Of a stretch of DNA of 64,000 nucleotides, positions 53,899-62,714 are shown in pieces. Within the stretch, counting starts at the first letter, position 1; each line of letters starts with the position of its first letter. The position numbers and the translations under genes were made by a program. The notes beneath the pieces are model-generated. The model did no database searches and was not told where the DNA came from. It saw only the letters and a list, made by a program, of their open reading frames with translations. The stretch comes from JBFMFR01 sp040752025 (GTDB taxonomy: Bacteria > Chloroflexota > Anaerolineae > Anaerolineales > UBA4823): positions 62,001-126,000 of the forward strand of contig JBFMFR010000005.1 in NCBI GenBank assembly GCA_040752025.1. The letters run 5' to 3'.

Positions 53899-55346
53899 CG
53901 CCCTCGCAAACCCAGTACATTCGCGGGTGTACGCAGCAGCACAATGATATCCAGCATCATGTCGCGGTGCTTGATGTAATACAGATCGTATTCCAGCTTG
54001 ATGCTGGTTTCCTCAACATTGGAAGCGTAACCGTAATTCACCTGGGCCCAGCCGGTAATACCAGGCTTGACCAGCAGCCGGGCGCGGTAGAAAGGGATAT
54101 GTTTCTCGAACATACTGACCAGTTCCGGGCGCTCGGCGCGCGGGCCAACCAGGCTCATCTCGCCGCGCAGGACGTTGAAAAACTGCGGCAGTTCATCCAG
54201 ATGTGTCTTGCGCAAGAATCGCCCGGCGCGCGTCGCCCGCTCGTCATCTTCCTTAGCCCATTTGGGCCGCCCGTCCGCTTCAGCATCGCGCCGCATGGTG
54301 CGGAACTTGAGGATCTCGTAGGGTTGGCCCCCGCGCCCTGTGCGCGTCTGCGAATAGAATATCGGCAAGCCATCATCCAGGATCGTCATCAGCGCCACGA
54401 ACGGGAAAGCAATCGCCATTAATAGCAAGCCAACCAGCCCGCCAATGATATCCAGCAGGCGCTTGCCCGTTTCATAGAAGCTGTTCGTGCGCGCCTGGTC
54501 CACGAAAGTGTGCAAAATCCAATCGGCTTCTAACGAAGCCACCGGCACGCGGCCAAGCAAGTCCTCGTAGACCGTAGGCATGCGGATAATCTCCACCCCC
54601 ATCTCCTGCGCTTCCAGCAGCCCCTGGAACATCCCCTCCTCCAGCTTCCCGGTAATCGCCACGATCAAATCGGAAACGTTATTTTCTTCGATCAACTTCA
54701 GCAGTTGCTCGCTGGTGCCGATCACCTGGTGGCCCTCGATCGTCTGCCCCAGCTTGCGGTGGTCATCATCGACAATCCCCACCACGCTGAACGGTTTGAC
54801 CTTCAATCCATTGATCACCTGCAGCATCAATCCCCCCGACTGGCCTCCGCCCACCAGCAGGACCCTGCGCATGAAGCGCGCCGCTGTAAACACCCGGATG
54901 TACAGGAAGCGCCAGAGCATCGTCAACACAGACACCAGGATCAAAAAGCTCGCCACACCCCGGCGCGGCAGCAGCGACTTGGGAGGGATCGAATAACTGA
55001 AATACAAAAACAAGTACAGCATCAGCCCGATCACCGCCGCCGCGGCGATGCCCTTCACCGTCTTGCCCCAATCTGCCGCCCGGTGCATATCATAGAGTTC
55101 GATCATCAACACCAGCCAGACCACCGGCAAAAAATAAAACCAGAACGGTACACGCTTTTGTAAGAATTCCATTGTAGGGCCCATAAAGCGTTCGTTGATC
55201 CCCCAATAGTACAGCGAGCCCAGCAGAGAAATCACCCCCACCAGGAAATCACCAAACAGCAGCAAAGTCCGCCGTTCACGGAAGCGCAACTGCCACAGGC
55301 GCGTATGTAGAACTTGTTTGGATCCAGGAACCAGCTTCTGGCTCAT
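53895..55346 (-). CDS. Polyprenyl-phosphate sugar phosphotransferase (initiating transferase)
   Basis: This 483-residue protein transfers a sugar-1-phosphate to undecaprenyl phosphate, the first step of surface glycan assembly. It has an N-terminal four- or five-helix region, a CoA-binding-like fold (VLLVGGGQSGG) and a C-terminal sugar transferase with KRLLDIIGGLVGL, FRTMRRDAEA, RKTHLDELPQFFNVL, MSLVGPRAERPE and KPGITGWAQVNYG. The whole WcaJ/WbaP-like architecture is intact. ATGA and GTGA overlaps join it to the glycosyltransferase upstream and the dehydratase downstream, so the three are translated together. Confidence 0.94.
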   Translation of the reverse strand: MSQKLVPGSKQVLHTRLWQLRFRERRTLLLFGDFLVGVISLLGSLYYWGINERFMGPTMEFLQKRVPFWFYFLPVVWLVLMIELYDMHRAADWGKTVKGIAAAAVIGLMLYLFLYFSYSIPPKSLLPRRGVASFLILVSVLTMLWRFLYIRVFTAARFMRRVLLVGGGQSGGLMLQVINGLKVKPFSVVGIVDDDHRKLGQTIEGHQVIGTSEQLLKLIEENNVSDLIVAITGKLEEGMFQGLLEAQEMGVEIIRMPTVYEDLLGRVPVASLEADWILHTFVDQARTNSFYETGKRLLDIIGGLVGLLLMAIAFPFVALMTILDDGLPIFYSQTRTGRGGQPYEILKFRTMRRDAEADGRPKWAKEDDERATRAGRFLRKTHLDELPQFFNVLRGEMSLVGPRAERPELVSMFEKHIPFYRARLLVKPGITGWAQVNYGYASNVEETSIKLEYDLYYIKHRDMMLDIIVLLRTPANVLGLRGR

Positions 55347-56326
55347 CTATCCATCAGACTCCATAAAAATGCGCTCCCCCAGGCAACATGCATGGTCGCG
55401 ATTGCCAGAGGAACGCCAAAGATAAATACAATCTCACGCTGGCGCACAGCCAGTTGGATGCCAGCCGCCAGCAGGATAAGCGTGTAGATCGCTAATTCTA
55501 ACACGAATGCCCAGCCTGCGCAGGGCAAGAACAACGCCAGCAAGGGCAGGCCAATCAGGCTGAGCACGAACACAGGCGGCAGCGCCTGCCGCCAGCGGAT
55601 CGTGCCCGGGTAGCGGCGCAGCATGCGCGCTTTCCAATATCCATAGCGCCAGTATTGGCGCGCCAGTTGTGCCAGGTTCGAGCGCGCAAAATACACCGAG
55701 CGGATCGATGGATCCAACCACACCTTCCCGCCCGCCTGCCGCAGGCGCACGTTGAACTCGTAATCCTCGTTGGTGAGCAAGTCCTCGTTGAAAGGACCGA
55801 TCCGGGCCACCCAATCGCGGCGGAAAGCCCCGAAAGGGACCGTGTCCACCCATTGAGCCTGGGCCGTAAAGCGGTAATGTGCATCGCCCACCCCCAGGGG
55901 ATGCGCCGCCGCCGCCGCGATCGCCCCAGCCTGCCAGCCCGGCCCGCCCGCCCGGATCTGCCACACGCCGCCCACGTTGTCGCCCTTGCCGCTCTGTAAT
56001 GCCTCCACGCAGCGCGCCACGTAATCCTGCTGCGGCATCGAATGTGCGTCCAATCGCACCAGGAACTCTCCCTGGGCAGCCGCGATCGCCGTGTTCAGGC
56101 CCGCCGGGATCGTCCGCTTTACGTTATCTACCACCCTCACCCGCAGGTCCGGATGTTCCTGCTGGAACTCCGCCACCCGCTGGCGCGTGGCGTCGCTGGA
56201 CAAACCATCCGCGATGATCACTTCCGTTTCTTGAATCGGGAAAGTTTGCGTAACTAGAGCCTCTAACAACAGGCCAATCGTATTCTCTTCATTAAAGCAG
56301 GGTACGATGATGGATACCTGTGGCAT
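55343..56326 (-). CDS. Family 2 glycosyltransferase (ExoA-like)
   Basis: The 327-residue GT-A enzyme starts with VSIIVPCFNEENTIGLL. The metal-binding segment is VRLDAHSMP and the acceptor region TNEDYEFNVRLRQAG. Three hydrophobic helices end the protein (about 245-320), as in succinoglycan ExoA-type transferases that extend lipid-linked sugars on the inner face. It lies 5 bp after the histidine kinase and overlaps the phosphotransferase (ATGA). Sugar not predictable. Confidence 0.9.
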   Translation of the reverse strand: MPQVSIIVPCFNEENTIGLLLEALVTQTFPIQETEVIIADGLSSDATRQRVAEFQQEHPDLRVRVVDNVKRTIPAGLNTAIAAAQGEFLVRLDAHSMPQQDYVARCVEALQSGKGDNVGGVWQIRAGGPGWQAGAIAAAAAHPLGVGDAHYRFTAQAQWVDTVPFGAFRRDWVARIGPFNEDLLTNEDYEFNVRLRQAGGKVWLDPSIRSVYFARSNLAQLARQYWRYGYWKARMLRRYPGTIRWRQALPPVFVLSLIGLPLLALFLPCAGWAFVLELAIYTLILLAAGIQLAVRQREIVFIFGVPLAIATMHVAWGSAFLWSLMDR

Positions 56327-56331
56327 GATGT

Positions 56332-57783
56332 TTACCTGCGCCGCACCAAAGTTTCGTCATCCGGGCGCGCCACTGGCAGGCGCACCACAAAGACGCTACC
56401 CCCTTCTGCGCTGTTGTGCGCCTCGATCGTCCCGCTGTGCGCCTGGATGATCTCGCGCGCAATCGCCAACCCCAGCCCCACGCCGCGCCCCTGTCCGCCG
56501 CTTCGCGATTTGTCGGTCTGGTAGAAGCGCTCGAAGACTCGTTCCAATTCTTCTGGCGGAATGCCCGGGCCCGTGTCGACTACGCCCACCTGCGCCCAAC
56601 CGCCGCCGCTTTCGACCGATACCGTGACGCTCCCGCCCGCCGGGGAATACTTGATGGCGTTATCCACCAGGTTGCCAAACACGCGCCCCAGGCGGTCCGC
56701 GTCGCCGATGATCGTTATCAACCCGCCTGTCCCTGCGCCGCCGGTCCCTTCCAGGATGCTCAAATCCACCTGGGCCTGTTCCGCCTGGTAGATAAACTTT
56801 TGCACCACGCCGCGCGCCAGCTCGCCCAAATCCAGCGCCGCCCGTTCGAATTGGGCCGCCCCTGAGTCCAGCCGAGCCAGTTCGAGCAAATCCTGCACCA
56901 TGCGGTGCATCCGCCCGACTTCATCGTAGATCACCTGGGCAGCCTGGCTGGCTGCCGCCGGGTCATCCGCCGTCCCATCCAGGATCGCCTGGGCGAAGCC
57001 CTGGATCGAAGTCAGCGGCGTCTTCAAATCGTGCGACACGTTGGCGATGAAATCGCGCTGCGAGCGCTGGCTGGCCAAAACTTTCTCGCCCATCTCGTTG
57101 AAGTTGCGCGCCAGGTCGCGCACCTCACCCGGCCCCTCCAGCGGGATCTTTTGGAACTCGCCCGCTGACATCGCCCGCGCCGCCTCCCCGATGCGCTGCA
57201 AAGGCCGGGTGACCCAATGAGCGATCCACAGCGCCAGCAGCAGCGAGAGCGCCAGCGCCAGCGCCACGCCGCGCACGAAGGGTGTAAAAACCTCGTCTCG
57301 CAATAAGCCAGCTACAGTCAGGCGCAGCCTGGGCGCGGCCAGCAGCAAATAGCCCCCCTGCGCCAGCGGAGTGACCGCGTACAACCACTGGCGGTTCTGC
57401 TCATCCCGGTAAACCGCCAGCCGGTTCGGATCGTGACCCCGGAAAAAGGTCCAGTCTGGCAGCGGGGAAGCGCTGTCTACCCGCGAATCCGCCATCAACT
57501 CCCCGGCCTCGTTGAAAACCGCCACCCGCGCCCCTGTCAGGTTGTCGGAGCGAGCTACCGCTTCTGCCAGGCGCGCCGGCTCCGGGTTGTCTTCCAGGCC
57601 AGAGAAAACCTGATTGCGCTGCGCCAGGAAAGTCGACAGCACGCGCAATCGCTGCAGCTCGCGGCGGTCTGCAGCCGGGTTGCGAAACAGGTACACCAGG
57701 ATCGCCAGCCCGGCCACCGCCACCACCACCATTACGATCAGGGCATAGGTCAACCACAGACGGAAGCGCAGCGAAGAAAACAT
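56332..57783 (-). CDS. HAMP sensor histidine kinase of the glycan operon
   Basis: The 483-residue kinase has a membrane helix at about 8-33, an extracytoplasmic sensor of about 130 residues, a second helix (about 170-190), HAMP (about 191-243), HisKA with ANVSHDLKTPLTS, and HATPase motifs NLVDNAIKYS, VDTGPGIP, FERFYQ and GVGLGLAI. I use ATG 57781-57783, which shares its A with the regulator's TGA stop (TGATG); an in-frame TTG one codon up is less likely. It pairs with the response regulator just upstream and leads into the glycan genes. Confidence 0.93.
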   Translation of the reverse strand: MFSSLRFRLWLTYALIVMVVVAVAGLAILVYLFRNPAADRRELQRLRVLSTFLAQRNQVFSGLEDNPEPARLAEAVARSDNLTGARVAVFNEAGELMADSRVDSASPLPDWTFFRGHDPNRLAVYRDEQNRQWLYAVTPLAQGGYLLLAAPRLRLTVAGLLRDEVFTPFVRGVALALALSLLLALWIAHWVTRPLQRIGEAARAMSAGEFQKIPLEGPGEVRDLARNFNEMGEKVLASQRSQRDFIANVSHDLKTPLTSIQGFAQAILDGTADDPAAASQAAQVIYDEVGRMHRMVQDLLELARLDSGAAQFERAALDLGELARGVVQKFIYQAEQAQVDLSILEGTGGAGTGGLITIIGDADRLGRVFGNLVDNAIKYSPAGGSVTVSVESGGGWAQVGVVDTGPGIPPEELERVFERFYQTDKSRSGGQGRGVGLGLAIAREIIQAHSGTIEAHNSAEGGSVFVVRLPVARPDDETLVRRR

Positions 57784-58463
57784 CAAACGACCAGCTTATA
57801 GCCTATCCCGGTGATCGTTTCGATGCGCACCTGGCTGTCCGCCAGCTTGCGCCGCAAATGCCCGATGTGCACATCCACCGTGCGCGATTGGCCGTAGAAC
57901 TCGTAGCCCCAGGCTTTTTCCAGCAGTTGCTCGCGAGTCAGCACCAGCCCCTTGTGCTCCGCCAGGGTCACCAACAGGTCGAACTCCTGCGCTCGTAAAT
58001 CGACCCGCTGCCCGCCGAGCGTCACCTCGCGGCTGGCCGGATCGACCACCAGGTCGCCCAGGTGGATCGCGCTGCTGGCCGGCGCTGCGGAGCGCGCCTC
58101 TCGCCGCAGGATCGCCTTGACCCGCGCCACCAGCTCGCGCGGGTTGAACGGCTTGGTCAGGTAATCATCCGCGCCCAGTTCCAACCCCAGGATCTTGTCC
58201 ACGTCATCGTCGCGTGCCGTCAGCATCAGAATCGGCAGCGGGCTGTCCTGGGAGCGCAGGCGGCGGCACACTTCCAGCCCATCCATCTCAGGCAGCATGA
58301 TATCCAAAACCATCAGGGCCGGCTTCAAGCGCCCTGCCGCCTCCAGGGCCGCCTTGCCATCCCCCACCGAGGCCACCCGGAAGCCATCTCGTTCCAGGTA
58401 CATGCGCGCCAGTTGGACGATGTTGGGCTCATCGTCCACGATCAAGACTAGCTCGCCAGGCAT
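57783..58463 (-). CDS. OmpR/PhoB-type response regulator
   Basis: The 226-residue regulator has a receiver domain (phospho-acceptor D54 in MVLDIMLPEMDG, acidic pair DDE near residue 10, and KPF lysine) and a winged-helix DNA-binding domain with EFDLLVTLAEHKG, WGYEFYGQSRTVDVHI and TGIGYKL. It is paired with the adjacent HAMP kinase. Its start overlaps the end of ridA by 16 bp. It may control this operon, but no repeated binding site is obvious. Confidence 0.95.
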   Translation of the reverse strand: MPGELVLIVDDEPNIVQLARMYLERDGFRVASVGDGKAALEAAGRLKPALMVLDIMLPEMDGLEVCRRLRSQDSPLPILMLTARDDDVDKILGLELGADDYLTKPFNPRELVARVKAILRREARSAAPASSAIHLGDLVVDPASREVTLGGQRVDLRAQEFDLLVTLAEHKGLVLTREQLLEKAWGYEFYGQSRTVDVHIGHLRRKLADSQVRIETITGIGYKLVV

Positions 58464-58837
58464 GCCACCGTTTCGATCTCCACCGCCCCGCCCTTCGGCA
58501 GCGCCGCCACTTGCACCGTGGAGCGCGCCGGGAAATTAGCGGTGAAAAATTCCGCATACACCGCGTTCATGCGCGCGAAATCGGCCATATCCCGCAAGAA
58601 GACCGTCGTCTTCAGCACATTCTCCAAAGATGAGCCAGCCGCTTCCAAAACGTACTGGATGTTCGTCAAAGCCTGGCGGGTTTCAGCCTCGACGCCTCCC
58701 GGTACAAGTTCGTTTGTCTGGGGGTCGAGCCCCAACTGGCCGGCAGTGAAAACCAGGTCGCCAAAACGATTGGCAACAGAATACGGGCCCAGCGCTTTGG
58801 GGGCCTTCTCGGAAATAATGTTTTGCTTATTGGACAT
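58448..58837 (-). CDS. ridA: RidA/YjgF enamine-imine deaminase
   Basis: RidA hydrolyses reactive 2-aminoacrylate and related imines made by PLP enzymes. The 129 residues are full length: KAPKALGPYSVANRF, FTAGQLGLDP, ALTNIQYVLEAAGSSLENV, and the active-site arginine in FPARSTVQVAALP. The ATG at 58835-58837 has AAAGG upstream; the 17-codon extension is not supported. The operon ends in a D-cysteine desulfhydrase whose chemistry makes aminoacrylate, an apt partner, though the two genes are 9 kb apart. Confidence 0.95.
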   Translation of the reverse strand: MSNKQNIISEKAPKALGPYSVANRFGDLVFTAGQLGLDPQTNELVPGGVEAETRQALTNIQYVLEAAGSSLENVLKTTVFLRDMADFARMNAVYAEFFTANFPARSTVQVAALPKGGAVEIETVACLAS

Positions 58838-58948
58838 TTTTCGCCTTTCGAGTTTCTTATTCTGATCTTTTGAAGGATTTTCCTGCATGCATTTTAACGG
58901 AGGCAGGCTGTTTGGTCAAACCCTGCGCAAAATACGCGGGGATGGACT

Positions 58949-59632
58949 TCACTCGAAACGCAGCATTTCCAGCACGTCCGCCAGCGCAACCGCGAAGATT
59001 TCGTCCATCACTGCCGGGTCGGCCGCGTACGGCCCGCCAAAAACTCCATCGCCGTACACCTGGCGCGCCTGCTCGGCTCCCATCAACCCCGGCACGTAAG
59101 GCGGCGTTTTCTCGCCGGGGGGCAGTTCTGTCACCTGGGTGAAGGCGAAAGCCTCCAGCCAGCTGGCGTGCGTAGGCTTCAAGCCATGCCGCTGCGCCGT
59201 TGCCGCCACGCTGTGCGCCTGCCACCAGGCGTACCAGCGCAGTTGCAAATCGGGCAGGTCCGTCGCCACCTCGAACAGTCGCGCCCGCGCCGCGTCGTTG
59301 CCGCCGTGCCCGTTCAGCACCAATAGACGGCGGAAGCCCTGTCGCTGCGCCGAGCGCACCAGGTCCTCCACCAGGTCGAGCAGCGTGCTCGCCCGCAGGC
59401 TGAGCGTGCCGGGGTAAGCTAAAAAATACGGCGAACAGCCGAAGTTCAGCGGCGGCGCCACCAGCACCCCCGTTTGCTGGCTGGCGGCATCCGCCAGCGC
59501 CAGCGGCACTTTGACATCCGTGAGCAGGCTCAGATAGCCGTGCTGTTCGCACGAGCCCAGCACCAGCATCAGCCGGTCATCAGACTTCAAATATTCTTCG
59601 ACATCGAACCAGTTGAGTTCTTCGATACGCAT
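58949..59632 (-). CDS. Creatininase family amidohydrolase
   Basis: The 227-residue protein has the family's metal-binding residues: Glu and His in GSCEQHGYLSLLTD with the following Asp, NGHGGN, and a late Glu. Creatininase-like enzymes cleave cyclic amides or formamides, or act in MftE-type peptide maturation; the substrate here is not known. The ATG at 59630-59632 is preceded by GAGG; the longer open frame to 59833 covers the promoter region and lacks similarity. It is the first gene of the long minus-strand run toward the glycan genes. Confidence 0.85.
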   Translation of the reverse strand: MRIEELNWFDVEEYLKSDDRLMLVLGSCEQHGYLSLLTDVKVPLALADAASQQTGVLVAPPLNFGCSPYFLAYPGTLSLRASTLLDLVEDLVRSAQRQGFRRLLVLNGHGGNDAARARLFEVATDLPDLQLRWYAWWQAHSVAATAQRHGLKPTHASWLEAFAFTQVTELPPGEKTPPYVPGLMGAEQARQVYGDGVFGGPYAADPAVMDEIFAVALADVLEMLRFE

Positions 59633-59689
59633 GCAGGTTTTACCTCGTAACCACATCGCTTTACCGTAATGCTTGGGTGATTCATGTAG

Positions 59690-59718
59690 ATTGTACCTGC
59701 ATAATCGCCGCGCCGCAA
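59690..59718 (-). promoter_or_regulatory. Promoter of the creatininase-to-glycan gene run
   Basis: On the minus strand TTGCGG (59713-59718) and TACAAT (59690-59695) are 17 nt apart, about 58 nt before the creatininase ATG. Confidence 0.45.
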
Positions 59719-59741
59719 GAACCTGGAAGGCCGTTGAGCAG

Positions 59742-59747
59742 TATAAT
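59742..59747 (+). promoter_or_regulatory. -10 element for the GNAT gene
   Basis: TATAAT lies 45 nt before the GNAT ATG, in the divergent spacer. The -35 is weak (no TTG at 16-18 nt). The leader would contain AGGTG near the ATG. Confidence 0.35.
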
Positions 59748-59792
59748 AGCAAAGATCGAATCTCCACGCATTCTTGGACCACAGGTGCTACC

Positions 59793-60332
59793 ATGAGCCA
59801 ACCCTTGTCAACGCCCAAAGGCTCCGTCGCCATCCGCCCGGCTGTCCCGCAGGATGCTGTTCTGCTGCGCGAGCTGCGCCTGGAGGCCCTGGCCAGCCAG
59901 CCCGAAGCCTTTGCCGCAGATTATGCCCTTACTGCCGCCGATTCTGCGGATGTATGGGGCACGCTCATCGCCAAAAACGCCCAGCAAAATTCCGGTGTGC
60001 TCTGCGTGGCCTCCGCAGGCGAACAGTTAGTCGGCATGACCGGCCTGGGTCGTGGGCATTGGCCCAAAACCTGCCATAGCGCCACCATCTGGGGCGTCTT
60101 CGTCAGGCCCGCTTGGCGCGGGCATCACCTGGCCCAGGCGCTGATCGAAGCTTGCAGCGACTGGGCGCGCCCCCAAGGGGTGGTGACCGTCAAGCTGGGA
60201 GTTGTTACCAGCAACACCGCCGCCATCCGCTGCTACGCCCGCTGCGGCTTCACCATCTATGGTATCGAGCCCAAAGCCATTTACCACAGTGGTGTTTTTT
60301 ACGATGAATTACTCATGGCAAAACCGCTCTAA
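59793..60332 (+). CDS. GNAT family N-acetyltransferase
   Basis: The 179-residue protein is one GNAT domain. The acetyl-CoA loop appears in VRPAWRGHHLAQALIEA, and the C-terminal part SNTAAIRCYARCGFTIYG is typical of RimI-like enzymes. Substrate unknown. I use ATG 59793; the 40-codon extension runs through the spacer promoter. The next gene starts 10 bp on, so the two are co-transcribed. Confidence 0.88.
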   Translation: MSQPLSTPKGSVAIRPAVPQDAVLLRELRLEALASQPEAFAADYALTAADSADVWGTLIAKNAQQNSGVLCVASAGEQLVGMTGLGRGHWPKTCHSATIWGVFVRPAWRGHHLAQALIEACSDWARPQGVVTVKLGVVTSNTAAIRCYARCGFTIYGIEPKAIYHSGVFYDELLMAKPL

Positions 60333-60341
60333 CGGAGAACC

Positions 60342-61337
60342 TTGAACGACTGGCAAAAGCAATTCGCATTCGACCCTCTGCCGCCTCTTCTAGCCGCCAA
60401 AGATCCGGCCCTGCACTATTTCGCGCGGCGCGATCTGCTCGGCGAACAGGTCGGCCCCATCCAGTCCGTGTGGGAGCTGCCTGGAGCCCGGAAAATCCTC
60501 AAGAAACAGCTCCCAGATGGCTCCTGGCCGCGACCTGGCAGGCCACAACACCCCGCCATCAACTACGCCCTGATCGAAACCTGGCGGCATTTCCGCTTCC
60601 TGGTGGAGCAGTACGGTTTCACCAGCCAGCATCCCCAGGCGCGCCAGGCCGCCGAGTTCATCTTCTCCTGCCAGACCGGGGAAGGCGATCTCCGCGGCAT
60701 CCTCGCCAACCAGTACGCCACCTACTACACCGGGGCCATCATGTCCCTGCTCATCCAGGCCGGTTACGCAGACGATCCCCGCATCGAAAAAGGCTTCCGC
60801 TGGCTGCTGGCCATGCGCCAGGATGATCAGGGCTGGAGCATCCCCATGATCACCCATAAGTTCGACCGGCAGACCCAATATCGCCTCTCCAGCCAGTACG
60901 CCGAACCTGTCCAGCCCGATCGCTCGAAGCCCTTCTCACACAACTGGACCGGCATGGTCCTGCGCGCCTTCGCCGTACACCCGCGCTACCGCGTTTCCGC
61001 GGAAGCCAGAGTCGCCGCCGGCTTATTAAAATCCCGCTTCTTTCAACCGGATGTCTACACCTCCTACCAGGCGGCCAGCTATTGGCTGCGCTTCGAATAC
61101 CCCTTCTGGTGGAACAACCTGGTCTCCGCCCTGGATTCGCTCTCCCGCATCGGGCTGTCCAAGGACGACGAGCACATCCAGCCAGCCCTGCGCTGGCTGG
61201 TAGAGCACCAGCAGGAAAACGGCTTATGGAAAGTATCCTACGCCAAAGCGCAGGATAAAGAGACCGCCAAAACCCGGGCCATGCAGCTCTGGGTCAGCCT
61301 GGCGATCTGTGGCATCTTCAAAAGGTTTTGCAACTAG
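60342..61337 (+). CDS. Alpha/alpha-toroid (terpene cyclase/prenyltransferase-like) repeat protein
   Basis: The 331 residues show repeated helical units with motifs such as KKQLPDGSWPR, FIFSCQTGEGDLRG, LAMRQDDQGW and LVEHQQENGLWK, the QxxDGxW style of squalene/hopene cyclase and prenyltransferase toroids. The DxDD acid motif of true cyclases is not seen, so it is probably not a classic triterpene cyclase. The start is TTG at 60342 with GGAG 4-7 nt upstream. Similar proteins are often left as hypothetical. Confidence 0.7.
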   Translation: MNDWQKQFAFDPLPPLLAAKDPALHYFARRDLLGEQVGPIQSVWELPGARKILKKQLPDGSWPRPGRPQHPAINYALIETWRHFRFLVEQYGFTSQHPQARQAAEFIFSCQTGEGDLRGILANQYATYYTGAIMSLLIQAGYADDPRIEKGFRWLLAMRQDDQGWSIPMITHKFDRQTQYRLSSQYAEPVQPDRSKPFSHNWTGMVLRAFAVHPRYRVSAEARVAAGLLKSRFFQPDVYTSYQAASYWLRFEYPFWWNNLVSALDSLSRIGLSKDDEHIQPALRWLVEHQQENGLWKVSYAKAQDKETAKTRAMQLWVSLAICGIFKRFCN

Positions 61338-61430
61338 AGGTCAGAACGTGCTAACCCAGGAACACCCCAATCATCACAGAGCGCCGCGGTCGCTTCATCC
61401 AGGATAAATTGCAAGTTGACAGATACCCCT

Positions 61431-62642
61431 CTATCGGGAATCGGCCAGTTGGTTGAAGACACCCGCTGCCCTGGCAAGGTCGGTTTCTAGAAGATAGATC
61501 CCCTGGGCTTGTAACTGGGCTGCCCAGGTCTCGTAGGGCAGCTCGTTCGTCAATATCACCACCACGCGCGGCTGTCCAGCCAGCAGCCCGTTTTTCGGGA
61601 CAGCGTAAGATGCCAGGGCCAACACACCGGCTGTCACCCCATCTTTAGCCCCATAGCGGCGGTGGAACAACAATCGCAGCGGCCAGTCGGAAGGTACGCT
61701 TTCGAGTTTTTGTTGCATGCGAGCGCTGACCTCGGGGGAAATGAACTGCCCGCTGGCTATTTTTGCCATCAGGCGCGCATATTCTCGCGCCGTCCCTTTG
61801 GGGAACAACTGGCTTGCCGCCGCCTGCCCCTCCCAGCCTATCTGCCCGGCTGCGGCGACAAACTCTTCAGATTGCATAAACGCAATTTGCGCTGCACGCC
61901 AGCTTTGATCGTGTAGATACAAATCCATCAGGCTTTCCAGGCTGCTAAAATCCCCGTTAGCGACCTGATTGATCAAGGCCTGCCGCTGTTCAGTGTTCGT
62001 CAGAGGAACCTCGTGATTGAAAAGCGCCAGCGTGATACCAAGAACGGGCTGCAGCGGTGTGTGCTGCTCCAGGCCAGCTAATGCCATCACTGAGGCGATT
62101 CGTTCTGCCCCCAGCCGGGCGATCAGGTAATCCGTCTCGGCGTTTCCGCTGTTGTGCATCATGATCCGGGCGACATCATCCAACCCAATTGTGGCGTTCT
62201 GATCACGCGCGAACCCGCTGGCGTCAGCCGCCAGGCCCAGGCTTGCCAGACCAGCCGCATGTGCCCCGCCATCTGTCACCGGCAAATAATACCTTTCCAA
62301 ATCGACCATCGCGACCTGCTCGCCCGGATCGAACTCGCCCCGCGCCACAGCATCTTCATAAGCCGCCAGGACGATGATCTTCATCGTCGAAGCGACCACG
62401 AGTGGGAGATCAGCGTTCTCAAAAATCTCGCTCCCATCCTCCACCCGTTCACCGTGTTCATCGATCGTATAGGCTGCGATGGCTGTCGTGTTTGGGTTCA
62501 AGCGGATGAACTCGGCCAGTTCGCTCTTGGTGCGAAAGAGTTGGTCGATATAAAAACTCACCCCGGCGATCACTGCGCCAATTACCAACAGCACAATAAT
62601 TAGAATCCAGTTCGGCATGATCTTTCCTCGTTGTTTTGGCAT
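61431..62642 (-). CDS. Membrane-anchored class A beta-lactamase-like serine hydrolase
   Basis: The 403-residue protein has an N-terminal membrane anchor (about 11-32) and a penicillin-binding fold: S85-T-M-K88 (SxxK), S165-G-N167 (the SDN position) and K333-D-G335 (the KTG position). An acid for class A deacylation (Glu166) is not evident. It could be a beta-lactamase, a D-Ala-peptidase or a non-enzyme. ATG at 62640-62642 has GGAGG 9 nt upstream; a second ATG at 62616-62618 has GAGG. It lies 72 bp behind the arsR-type gene on the same strand. Confidence 0.78.
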   Translation of the reverse strand: MPKQRGKIMPNWILIIVLLVIGAVIAGVSFYIDQLFRTKSELAEFIRLNPNTTAIAAYTIDEHGERVEDGSEIFENADLPLVVASTMKIIVLAAYEDAVARGEFDPGEQVAMVDLERYYLPVTDGGAHAAGLASLGLAADASGFARDQNATIGLDDVARIMMHNSGNAETDYLIARLGAERIASVMALAGLEQHTPLQPVLGITLALFNHEVPLTNTEQRQALINQVANGDFSSLESLMDLYLHDQSWRAAQIAFMQSEEFVAAAGQIGWEGQAAASQLFPKGTAREYARLMAKIASGQFISPEVSARMQQKLESVPSDWPLRLLFHRRYGAKDGVTAGVLALASYAVPKNGLLAGQPRVVVILTNELPYETWAAQLQAQGIYLLETDLARAAGVFNQLADSR

Positions 62643-62714
62643 GGGTAAATACCTCCGTAGAATTTTTCGTGCAAACGAGGCCCTCGCAGCTATGTTCCGG
62701 ACTGCCTCAGCCTG

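Noticed and set aside
58838..58888. 17-codon extension of ridA
   Set aside because: RidA proteins begin close to the KAPxAxGPYS motif and AAAGG precedes the later ATG.
62626..62680. CCTCGTT/AACGAGG inverted repeat before the beta-lactamase-like gene
   Set aside because: Short stem with a loop of more than 30 nt; probably chance.
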